A stretch of 64,000 bases of DNA from the NCBI GenBank assembly GCA_046349915.1, contig JAXMBL010000007.1:496001-560000 (forward strand), read 5' to 3'. The translations under genes were made by a program, and so were the position numbers. Numbering within the stretch: the stretch's first letter is position 1; each line of letters opens with the position of its first letter. Shown here in pieces: positions 18,718 to 26,243 of this stretch. This DNA is from CAIXSC01 sp046349915. Its GTDB lineage: Bacteria > Planctomycetota > Planctomycetia > Pirellulales > Pirellulaceae. The notes beneath the pieces are model-generated. The model was not told the DNA's origin. It saw nothing but the letters and a program-made list of their open reading frames with translations, and ran no database searches.

Positions 18718-19407
18718 ATGGGACTTGACGCTGTTCAACTCATAATGGACGTCGAAGACCACTTCGGCATCTCCATCCAGAATTCAGAGGCTGAGCGTTT
18801 ACGCTCGGTCGGCGATCTCGTTGCCTTAGTTCAATCCCGAGTCAACGCCGCCCACGCTGCAACTTGTCCAACTTTGTCATCATTCCTTCTGCTGCGTTCG
18901 TGCGTCCGCGAAATCGCAAACGACGATAGACTCCGCGTTCGCACCAGCACGCGGGTCGTTGATGCGCTCTCGTCATCGGAACGCCAACGCCTTTGGAACC
19001 GTCTTCACGAGTTTCTTGGCGCCGCTCCGCCTCGTCTGCGACGCCCACGAGTGATGCGGAAGATTCTTTTGTTCCTCGTTCTCGCGTCCATCGTATCGGC
19101 TATGGCTTCCGCCGCGGCGATTGATTTGGCTGTCCTACCTTTGACATTGGCACTCACCGCGATTTTCACGATCGTTCTCCACTACGTTACTCTTCCATTT
19201 CGGATCGTTCCGCCCGATGGGCTCACGACCTTCGGCGCGATATCACAACGGATCGCGGGCGTGACCGTCGCCACCAAGCAATTGCATCTTCGGTCGCTTG
19301 AGGAGATACTTAATGAAGTAAAGCCAATCGTCGTTGATGCTCTTGGCGTGGACGCGTCTGAGGTTGTTCCAACCGCACGCTTCATCGAAGATCTTGGCAT
19401 GGGCTGA
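18718..19407 (+). CDS. Acyl-carrier-like membrane protein, permuted domain halves
   Basis: 229-aa protein on a probable integron cassette. Residues 1-42 match the second half of an acyl carrier protein (GLDAVQLIMDVEDHFGI, VGDLVALV), but the phosphopantetheine-bearing Ser of the DSL motif is replaced by Ala in LDAV. Residues about 195-229 match the first half (IVVDALGVDASEVVPTARF), stopping right after EDLGMG, where DSL would come. Between them are two hydrophobic segments (about 118-135 and 140-165). I recall similar bacterial proteins with the same split arrangement, so it may be intact rather than broken. Function is unknown. A stop codon two codons before the ATG fixes the reading-frame limit. 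Confidence 0.65.
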   Translation: MGLDAVQLIMDVEDHFGISIQNSEAERLRSVGDLVALVQSRVNAAHAATCPTLSSFLLLRSCVREIANDDRLRVRTSTRVVDALSSSERQRLWNRLHEFLGAAPPRLRRPRVMRKILLFLVLASIVSAMASAAAIDLAVLPLTLALTAIFTIVLHYVTLPFRIVPPDGLTTFGAISQRIAGVTVATKQLHLRSLEEILNEVKPIVVDALGVDASEVVPTARFIEDLGMG

Positions 19408-19411
19408 CTTC

Positions 19412-19490
19412 GGATAACCAGGCCGTGAACCGGCGCGGCCGATAGCATGGGTTGTGAAGTCAAAGTCGTTTGGCGGCAGCCGGGGGGGCT
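19412..19490. other. Left half of an attC-like site
   Basis: GGATAAC starts four bases after the stop of the acyl-carrier-like gene and continues CAGGCCGTGAACCGG, resembling the 5' side of planctomycete attC sites. The matching right end (CCGGTGA...GTTATCC) is missing; the sequence runs into a segment that recurs near 20491. Confidence 0.4.
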
Positions 19491-19521
19491 GGTTCAAGAA
19501 GCCCGTGGCGCACAACGTCGC

Positions 19522-19640
19522 GGACCTTCCCCGGTCGAGTGACGTTACCCTCCCGCGCGCTCGTTTGATTGAGTGCTGACAACGCACTCTCGCGCATCAA
19601 TAGTCAGGCCCCTCGTGCTCCCAATGACCAATGACTCCCG
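19522..19640. repeat. Diverged duplicate of 20760-20880
   Basis: Blocks CCTTCCCCGGTCGAGTGACGT, GTGCTGACAACGC, CGCGCATCA and GTCAGG followed by CCCAATGACCAATGAC recur in the same order at 20760-20880. A shared TTCAAGAAGCCCGTGGCG lies just upstream of both (19493 and 20491), but is 250 bases farther away in the second copy. Confidence 0.7.
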
Positions 19641-19700
19641 CGGAGAACGCGGCGAGTCGCGCGGCCAGGCAAAACTGGCAACAGCGAAGAGAAAACGCTA

Positions 19701-19816
19701 GGATAACGTCCGCCGCTGAGCGGCTTACTTGAGCCATGCCTTGCACTTGGCGGTGGTTGGCGATTGTCTGCAATCAAGGTGAACTCGCGCCACCCGGTGA
19801 TGGCGGTCGTTATACC
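19701..19816. other. attC-like recombination site
   Basis: ATAACGTCCGCC at 19703-19714 pairs with GGCGGTCGTTAT at 19802-19813 (11 of 12). The outer ends GGATAACG and CGTTATACC match attC core-site geometry, and the right side CCGGTGATGGCGG resembles known planctomycete sites. At 116 bp it is in the usual attC size range. A two-gene cassette (19868-20374) follows. Confidence 0.55.
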
Positions 19817-19867
19817 ACGGGAGACGAAGCTGTTTACTTGTCCTCCAATTTTCCGTAAAATACGGTC

Positions 19868-20101
19868 ATGAGCCGAGCATACACGGACATCGTGGACTTG
19901 ATTGCATCTGGGACAACTCCGCAGACCGTTGTATCGTTTTGCCCCTCACAGGAATCAAAAGACCGCGTGGCTGACTTGATCGCCCGTGAAAAGGCTTCCG
20001 AGCTTTCCGCGGAAGAACGCTCTGAGCTTGATCACTATTTGCAGATTGAGCACATTATGAGATTGGCAAAGGCCAAAGCTCGGAAACTCGTTTCCGAATG
20101 A
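19868..20101 (+). CDS. Small partner protein of HNH nuclease
   Basis: 77-aa acidic, mostly helical protein with no transmembrane segment (SRAYTDIVDLIASGTTPQTV, SAEERSELDHYLQIEHIMRL, AKAKARKLVSE). From memory, close relatives occur just upstream of small HNH-endonuclease genes in cyanobacteria and planctomycetes, often overlapping them by ATGA, as here. This suggests an accessory or antitoxin-like role, but that is inference. The partner nuclease is broken. The gene sits about 58 bases after the 3' end of an attC-like site, consistent with a mobile cassette. Confidence 0.7.
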   Translation: MSRAYTDIVDLIASGTTPQTVVSFCPSQESKDRVADLIAREKASELSAEERSELDHYLQIEHIMRLAKAKARKLVSE

Positions 20102-20374
20102 TGTCTTGCATTTCGTTTGATCTTCGCCGCTTGGTGATCGAACGCGCCGCAGGTAGATGCGAGTATTGCCGGATCAGATATTGGTTCGATTGCTAAGTCC
20201 ACCGGTGAATACGTCCGATTTTATAACCCGCGAACTGATAATTGGTTCGAACACTTTCGATTCGTGAGCTTTGAGATCCTGCCGTTGACTCCAATTGGCG
20301 AAGCAACTTCCACGATCCTAAGGTTCAATGATCCTGATCGTATTCTTGAGCGCGAGGCAATCGGCGACGCGTAA
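20098..20374 (+). pseudogene. HNH endonuclease, internal deletion removing the catalytic core
   Basis: The first part (ATG at 20098, overlapping the previous stop as ATGA) encodes LRRLVIERAAGRCEYCRI, the classic N-terminus of a small HNH nuclease with its Cys-x2-Cys. It then shifts frame and stops at 20196. In the +1 frame from 20174 the sequence continues SDIGSIAKSTGEYVRFYNPR and DNWFEHFRFVSFEILPLTP, ending at 20374, which is the conserved C-terminal part of the same family. About 55 codons carrying the HxxH/Asn/His core are missing at 20172-20174. The gene should be inactive. Confidence 0.75.
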
Positions 20375-20972
20375 ATGCGGGATATCGTATGAAGGTATAG
20401 ATTGTACGGCGACGGGACGAGACGACGTGGGCGCATGAACGACGCCTGTGAAGTCGTGAGGGGTAGGCTTAGCCACCATCGAGTTCCTTGTTCAAGAAGC
20501 CCGTGGCGATTCGCGGGACGTCTCTTTACCGATACCGCGTGGAATCACTGAGGTTGGTACGCGGGTTGTTTTGGGGAATTGCCTCCCTCCGTGTCGTCCT
20601 CTGGCGTTCGAGCGCGGCGGTCCATGCACTCGCTTGATGCTTCGCCGACGCCCGGAAGTTTCCGCCGAGAGTTGTTTCCGTAGGTTGATCGTTGTCGGTG
20701 CGATTGACTTCTGGCATGAAGAGAGCTGCTCGCCGCAGGTGTTGCCGTACGAAGCAGCCGACCTTCCCAGGTCGAGCGACGTGGTCTCTTCCACGCAATA
20801 GGCTCATGGAGTTCTGACAACGGACGGTCGCGCATCACAGGTCAGGACCCATGAGTTCCCAATGACGAATGACCAATGACGAATGACCAATGACCAATGA
20901 CGCCCCTCGTTACTCCGCACTGACAAAGCACTTGACGTCGTTTTGCGCGGGCTAAACTGCTCGGGGCCGGCC
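20375..20972. other. Spacer with decayed cassette sequence and short tandem repeats
   Basis: Contains TGTGAAGTCGTGAGG and TTCAAGAAGCCCGTGGCG (20491-20508), which also follow the first cassette, and the second copy of the 19522-19640 segment at 20760-20880. At about 20860-20900 a short tandem repeat of ATGACCA/ATGACGA units occurs. No gene could be supported. Confidence 0.5.
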
Positions 20973-21422
20973 GACGGACTGGAAGTCCGTCGTACGGTGG
21001 TAGCCCGCTCACTTCGTGAGCGGTAAGCCGCGTGGCCTGCAAGCGCCCTTCGCCGCCAGCCAAACCGCGTGGTGGGCCGGTTGATACGCGGAAGTCGCTG
21101 CTCGACGGACTGGAAGTCCGTCGTACGGTGGTAGCCCGCTCACTTCGTGAGCGGTAAGCCGCGTGGCCTGCGAGCGCCCTTCGCCGCCAGCCAAACCGCG
21201 TGGTGGGCCGATTGATACGCAGGAGTCGCTGCTCGACGGACTAGAAGTCCGTCATACGGTGGTAGCCCGCTCACTTCGTGAGCGGTGAGCCGCGTGGCCT
21301 GCGAGCGCCCTTCGCCGCTAGCCAAACCGCGTGGTGGGCCGATTGATACGCAGGAGTCGCTGCTCGACGGACTGGAAGTCCGTCGTACCACAGACAGAAC
21401 CCCGACGGACTGGAAGTCCGTC
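20973..21422. repeat. 131-bp tandem repeats built of palindromes A and B
   Basis: Palindrome A (GACGGACTGGAAGTCCGTC, or with AGA in the middle) starts at 20973, 21104, 21235, 21366 and 21404. The first four are exactly 131 bp apart. Each 131-bp unit also has palindrome B (CCGCTCACTTCGTGAGCGG) and a conserved segment with GCGCCCTTCGCCGCCAGCC and CCGCGTGGTGGGCC. The last 38-bp unit is truncated. The array ends about 120 bp before the MoxR-type gene. Confidence 0.93.
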
Positions 21423-21540
21423 GTACGGGGAAAAGTCGCGAGCCACGATTTTCCCCCCAGGGCACTCGCCGGGGCCGCTATACTGCATTGTCTCGCCCCA
21501 GTCATTGTGTTTTCTCGGACCTTAGGAACTGCGCGACAGC

Positions 21541-22953
21541 ATGTCTGCTAAACCCACCAATCTGCGTGAGCTTCGCGATAGCGGTTGGATCTCGAAGACG
21601 GTCAAACAGGAACTCCACGATAACTTCTTGGCCGCCCTGGAACGTGGCGACGAGTTGTTTCCAGGAATCGTCGGCTACGAAGACACGGTCATCCCCGAAG
21701 TCAACATCGCGCTGCTCGCCGGGCACGACATGTTGTTCTTGGGGGAGAAAGGACAAGCGAAAAGCCGCCTGATGCGGACGCTGGCTCGTTTTCTGGACCC
21801 CGAGATTCCGTATCTCGATATACCGGACGCCCCGCTGCATGATGATCCGCTGAATCCCATCAGTCTCGCGGGTCGACGCTTTGTCGCCGAACATCGCGAC
21901 GAAAATGTGCCGATTGGCTGGTGGGCTCGTGATCAGCGGTACGCCGAGCGGCTGGCGCCGGGGACAAAGTTCGCCGACATTATCGGCGAGATCGATCCCG
22001 CCAAGCTGGCTGGCGGCGTCAGCATGTCGGCCGAAGAGGCGCTCCATTTCGGCCTCATACCGCGAATGCATCGCGGCATCTTTGCTCTGAACGAGATTCC
22101 CGAATTGGACGAACTGGTCCAAGTGGGGCTGTTCAACATCTTGGAAGAACGAGATGTACAGATTCGCGGGTATCCGGTCCGGTTTGATATCGATGTCTTG
22201 CTGCTCTTCTCCGCGAATCCCTCGACGTTCAATCGCAGCGGAAAAGTGATTCCGCAATTGAAGGACCGAATCGGGTCGGTCATCCATACGCACTACCCGC
22301 GTGATCGCGAGCTAGGCATTCAGATTTTCCAGCAAGAATCGGAACTCGATCTGGGCGGTAAGTATCCCGTCGTGATTCCCCACTTCATGAACGAGATCAT
22401 CGAACAGATCACCGTTCAGGCTCGCAAGTCGAAGTATGTCGATCACCAGTCGGGCGTCAGCGCTCGGTTCAGCATCGCCAACTATCGCACGATGGTGGCG
22501 AGTGCTCGTCAGCGATCGGTGGTTTTGGGCGAGCGACCGGCCGTGCCGCGGATTAGTGATCTGGGTCACTTGTACGCTTCTTCACTCGGTAAGCTCGAAC
22601 TCGACCTGATGGGAAGTCACCAGATGAACGAGCGGCAAGTGTTGGATGCCGTGGTGGCCGAGGCGGTGCGAGTGGTGTTTGAAGAGTATGTGGATCGACA
22701 TGGTCTCGATGAAATCGCGCAGATCTTCTCGCGCGGGGTGAAGATCGAGGTGGGGGATATGTTGCCTTCGGCGGCTTATGCTGAGCGGATTCAGCGAGTG
22801 CCGCCGGTGTGGGAGAAGGCGTTCGAGGTGAATGCGGCGACCGACCCGGCTGTGCGAGCGTCGTGCGTCGAATTCGTTTTGGCGGGGCTTTACGCGATGG
22901 ACAAGATCTCACGCGGCACGCAACACGGACGCATCACTTACTCGATCGAATAG
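21541..22953 (+). CDS. MoxR/magnesium-chelatase-type AAA+ ATPase
   Basis: 470-aa AAA+ ATPase related to the ChlI/BchI and MoxR groups. The Walker A variant GEKGQAKS lies at residues 68-75, the Walker B/sensor region is RGIFALNEI followed by PELDELVQVGLFNILEE, and LLLFSANPSTFNRSGKVIPQL contains sensor 1. Chelatase-like ATPases of this type work as chaperones that insert cofactors or remodel complexes together with a von Willebrand A protein, and such a protein is the next gene, 11 bases downstream. No tetrapyrrole genes are nearby, so a role in chlorophyll-type chelation is unlikely. The specific client is unknown. Confidence 0.88.
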   Translation: MSAKPTNLRELRDSGWISKTVKQELHDNFLAALERGDELFPGIVGYEDTVIPEVNIALLAGHDMLFLGEKGQAKSRLMRTLARFLDPEIPYLDIPDAPLHDDPLNPISLAGRRFVAEHRDENVPIGWWARDQRYAERLAPGTKFADIIGEIDPAKLAGGVSMSAEEALHFGLIPRMHRGIFALNEIPELDELVQVGLFNILEERDVQIRGYPVRFDIDVLLLFSANPSTFNRSGKVIPQLKDRIGSVIHTHYPRDRELGIQIFQQESELDLGGKYPVVIPHFMNEIIEQITVQARKSKYVDHQSGVSARFSIANYRTMVASARQRSVVLGERPAVPRISDLGHLYASSLGKLELDLMGSHQMNERQVLDAVVAEAVRVVFEEYVDRHGLDEIAQIFSRGVKIEVGDMLPSAAYAERIQRVPPVWEKAFEVNAATDPAVRASCVEFVLAGLYAMDKISRGTQHGRITYSIE

Positions 22954-22964
22954 GAGATCGCCGT

Positions 22965-24707
22965 ATGCCGGAATCGCCGGAATCGCCGGAATCGTCGAAA
23001 ACGCCTGAACGTCGGCGACCCGTGGGCGGAGTCATTCACACGTATCAAAAGTTTGATCCGCGCGAGTTTCCCAGCCCGACGCAACCGCCGCCTGATTTGG
23101 TATCGCCCGCCTTCGAGCATCTCTTGCAGTACGGTTCCTACCGGCCATTGACCGAGGAGGAACTCGCTCGAGCCGTTCGGATCGACCCCAGCCAGATCGC
23201 GGGTCTCGGGCCGAGCCTCGACGCGCTGCTCGCTCTGTTGTTGGAACGCAAGCGTAAGATCCTGGAACGGTACGAACCACGCTCGGCGATTCGCGACGCG
23301 AAACGAGCGGTGGAAAAGACGAGTCGTGGCGTTCAAGTGCCTGATACGTTGCGCAAGGCGTTTCGGCGAGCGGTCGAGGAAGAACAGCTTCACGATCTGG
23401 AACGCATTTGGTACGCCTTGGGAGACGATCAGTCGCCCGCGGCCGGTCAGGTCGTGCGTTTGATCGAGTCATTGGGCGAGAAGTATCAGGTTGAGGAATT
23501 AGCGGCCAAGTATGAATTCACGGGGAACCAGGCGCTCACGGTCCCCCAGGCGCTCGACGTCAAACAGGAACTGGAGAAGATCGACAAACTGCTCAAGCAA
23601 TTGGAAGAGGCTCGCAAGACGGCGCAAATCGCGATCGTCGACCTCGATCTGTTGTCGGAGTTCACCGAGCCGGGTGACATCACGCAGTTGGAAGAAATGC
23701 AGCGGATGGTCGAGAACTACGTGCGCGAGATGGCGGAGCGTCAAGGTTTGCAGCAGGACCGCGGCGGCGCCTTCCACGTGACTCCCCAAGCCTACCGAGT
23801 ATTTCAAGGGAAGTTGCTTGAGCGGATCTTCAGCGACCTGCAAGCCGCTCGCTCGGGACGGCATCAAGGCGACATCGTCGGCGAAGGGGCGGTCGAGCTC
23901 CAACGAACTCGCCCCTACGAATTCGGCGATTCGCTGACGAACATGGATATTCCTCAATCGTTCGTGAATGCTCTCCTGCGCACGGGCGGCGAATTGCCGA
24001 TTCGGTTGCGGTCCGAAGATATCGTCGTCCATCAGACTCGCAATACGCCCAAGTGCGCCACGGTGGTGGTGATGGACATGAGCGGGTCGATGCGGTACGA
24101 CGGCCAGTACATCAACGTGAAGCGCATGGCCCTGGCGCTCGAGGGGCTGATCCGCAGCGAATACCCTGGGGACTTTCTTTCGTTCTTCGAGATGTACTCG
24201 TTCGCGAAAGCATGTCGTCCCGGCGAGATCGTGCAGTTGATGCCCAAGCCTGTCACGCTGTTCGATCCCGTGGTGCGGCTGAAGGTCGACATGAGTCGCG
24301 AAGAGGTGTCCGAGTCGCGCATTCCGCCGCACTTTACGAATCTTCAACACGCCTTGCGGCTCGCTCGACAGTCGTTGGCCACGCACGATACGCTGAATCG
24401 TCAGGTGATCGTCATTACCGACGGGTTGCCGACGGCGCACTTTGAAGGCTCTTGGCTCTATCTTCTCTACCCTCCTGATCCTCGGACCGAACGCGAGACG
24501 CTGCGAGAAGCTCAGTTGTGTCACAAACAGGGGATCACGATCAACTTGTTTCTTATTCCCAGTTGGTCGCAAAGCGAGGAGGATATTCGGTTCGCGTATC
24601 GGTTGGCCGAGGGCACGAAAGGTCGCGTGTTCTTTACCGCGGGCCGCGACTTGGATCGCTTCGTTGTTTGGGATTACATCAAACGAAAACGCGAGATCTT
24701 GGGTTGA
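22965..24707 (+). CDS. von Willebrand A domain protein, partner of MoxR-type ATPase
   Basis: 580-aa protein. The ATG at 22965 is chosen because AGGAG lies upstream and the reading frame before it overlaps the ATPase gene. An acidic/Pro-Glu-Ser start (with a repeated ESPESPES run) leads to a long helical region (about 60-290). The vWA domain is C-terminal (about 360-575), with an intact MIDAS motif DMSGS at 371-375 and later MIDAS-type residues (HFTNLQHAL, VIVITDGLPTAHFEG). It resembles the CoxE/ChlD class, in which the vWA protein pairs with a MoxR ATPase. The stop lies three bases from the end of the convergent DUF1501 gene. Confidence 0.88.
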   Translation: MPESPESPESSKTPERRRPVGGVIHTYQKFDPREFPSPTQPPPDLVSPAFEHLLQYGSYRPLTEEELARAVRIDPSQIAGLGPSLDALLALLLERKRKILERYEPRSAIRDAKRAVEKTSRGVQVPDTLRKAFRRAVEEEQLHDLERIWYALGDDQSPAAGQVVRLIESLGEKYQVEELAAKYEFTGNQALTVPQALDVKQELEKIDKLLKQLEEARKTAQIAIVDLDLLSEFTEPGDITQLEEMQRMVENYVREMAERQGLQQDRGGAFHVTPQAYRVFQGKLLERIFSDLQAARSGRHQGDIVGEGAVELQRTRPYEFGDSLTNMDIPQSFVNALLRTGGELPIRLRSEDIVVHQTRNTPKCATVVVMDMSGSMRYDGQYINVKRMALALEGLIRSEYPGDFLSFFEMYSFAKACRPGEIVQLMPKPVTLFDPVVRLKVDMSREEVSESRIPPHFTNLQHALRLARQSLATHDTLNRQVIVITDGLPTAHFEGSWLYLLYPPDPRTERETLREAQLCHKQGITINLFLIPSWSQSEEDIRFAYRLAEGTKGRVFFTAGRDLDRFVVWDYIKRKREILG

Positions 24708-24710
24708 GGC

Positions 24711-26198
24711 TCAGGACCGTAAAATCTGCGGGACGACATGTCCCGCCACGTCCGTCAAGCGATAGTCGCGGCCTGCATGGCGGTAGGTGAGTCGTTGGTG
24801 GTCGACTCCCAAGAGGTGAAGCAGAGTCGCTTGGAGATCATGCACATGGACCGGGTTTTCAGTCACATGGAATCCGAAATCGTCGGTGGCGCCATGGACA
24901 TAGCCGGGGCGAATGCCGCCGCCCGCGAGCCAGATGCTGAAGGCGAATGGATGGTGATCGCGCCCTTCTTTGCCCGCCGTGGAACCGCGGCGGACCTCGC
25001 CCATCGGAGTGCGTCCAAACTCGCCCGCCCAGACGACCAATGTCTCGTCCAGTAGTCCTCGTCGCTTCAGGTCGGCCACCAGCGCCGCGGCCGGCTGATC
25101 GGTCATTTCACAGTTGTGTGCGAGACGAGCGTTAAGGTCGCCGTGATGGTCCCAACTGCTGTGAATCAAGTGTACGAAGCGTACGCCGCGTTCCACCATG
25201 CGGCGTGCGAGCAGACAATTCGTGCCAAAGAGGCGAGTTTTCTCGGCATCGACGCCATAGAGGGCTCGAGTTTCCGCGGACTCGTGCGAAATGTCGACCA
25301 ACTCGGGCGCCGCGGTCTGCATGCGGAATGCCATCTCGTAAGCCGCGATCCGTGAGTCAATTTCGGAGTCGCCCGTTTGCTGTCGACGCATCTGATTCAG
25401 ATCATTCAGCACTTGAAGTCGAACTCGCTGGGTGGCGGTCGAAATTCCTGGCGGACGATTGATGTGCAGGATGGGATCTCCGCTATTGCGAAACGACACT
25501 CCGCGATAACTCGATGGCATGAAGCCGCTGCCCCATAAGGAACTGCCTGCTCCTTCCAATCCATGGCCATCGTCGGACAGCATCACCAGATAGCCAGGCA
25601 GATTATCGCAAACACTGCCGAGTCCATAATTGACCCATGAGCCCATGGTCGGATTGCCAAACAGAGGCGTTCCACAGTGAAACAGCAACTGAGCCGGATC
25701 ATGATTGCTTTGTTCGCAGCGCATCGAGCGGATCAGGCAGATGTCGTCCGCGATGCGAGCCGTGTGGGGCAGTAGCTCCGATAGCTCCATTCCACACTGA
25801 CCATGACGAGCAAATTTGCGGGGGCTCGCCAACACCGTCTCGAGCACCCCGCCCGTCGCACTTTTCTTTGCTTGTACGAGCGATGCGGGCAATGGTTTCC
25901 CGTGAAGCTCGGACATCTTGGGTTTGGGGTCGTGCAAGTCAACCTGCGACGGGCCGCCCATCATGAACAAGAAAATGACACTCTTAGCCCGCGGGGCAAA
26001 ATGAAGCCCGCGTCGGAGCGATTCGCTCACGGCCAGGGAACTCTTGTTGGAATCGCTCGCATTCGTCCCGTCGCCTGCCTGGCCGTCCGCGGCCAGCAGA
26101 TGCCAAAGAGCGGCGACGCCCAATCCGTACGTGCTTCGCCGGAGCCAATCTCGTCGATCTCGCACGGCATCGTGACGGAGCGGTGGGATGTTCTGCAT
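24711..26198 (-). CDS. DUF1501 (sulfatase-like) exported protein
   Basis: 495-aa DUF1501 protein. The N-terminus RRDWLRRSTYGLGVAALWHL is a twin-arginine-like signal. Conserved blocks: SVIFLFMMGGPSQVDLHDPK, ESNHDPAQLLFHCGTPLFGNPTMG-type region, LPGYLVMLSDDG, ARRMVERGVRFVHLIHSSWD, VVWAGEFGRTPMGE, GRDHHPFAFSIWLAGGGIRPG and HDLQATLLHLLGVDHQ. It is 45 bases downstream of the second PSCyt1/DUF1553 gene and should be cotranscribed with it. Exact substrate unknown. Confidence 0.93.
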   Translation of the reverse strand: MQNIPPLRHDAVRDRRDWLRRSTYGLGVAALWHLLAADGQAGDGTNASDSNKSSLAVSESLRRGLHFAPRAKSVIFLFMMGGPSQVDLHDPKPKMSELHGKPLPASLVQAKKSATGGVLETVLASPRKFARHGQCGMELSELLPHTARIADDICLIRSMRCEQSNHDPAQLLFHCGTPLFGNPTMGSWVNYGLGSVCDNLPGYLVMLSDDGHGLEGAGSSLWGSGFMPSSYRGVSFRNSGDPILHINRPPGISTATQRVRLQVLNDLNQMRRQQTGDSEIDSRIAAYEMAFRMQTAAPELVDISHESAETRALYGVDAEKTRLFGTNCLLARRMVERGVRFVHLIHSSWDHHGDLNARLAHNCEMTDQPAAALVADLKRRGLLDETLVVWAGEFGRTPMGEVRRGSTAGKEGRDHHPFAFSIWLAGGGIRPGYVHGATDDFGFHVTENPVHVHDLQATLLHLLGVDHQRLTYRHAGRDYRLTDVAGHVVPQILRS

Positions 26199-26243
26199 GA
26201 CTAGGTCTCTTTCTGGCCGAGGATCTTAGCGACTGAGCGACCT

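Noticed and set aside
22809..22964. Earlier start for the vWA gene
   Set aside because: It would overlap the ATPase gene by 145 bases; the ATG at 22965 has a ribosome-binding site.
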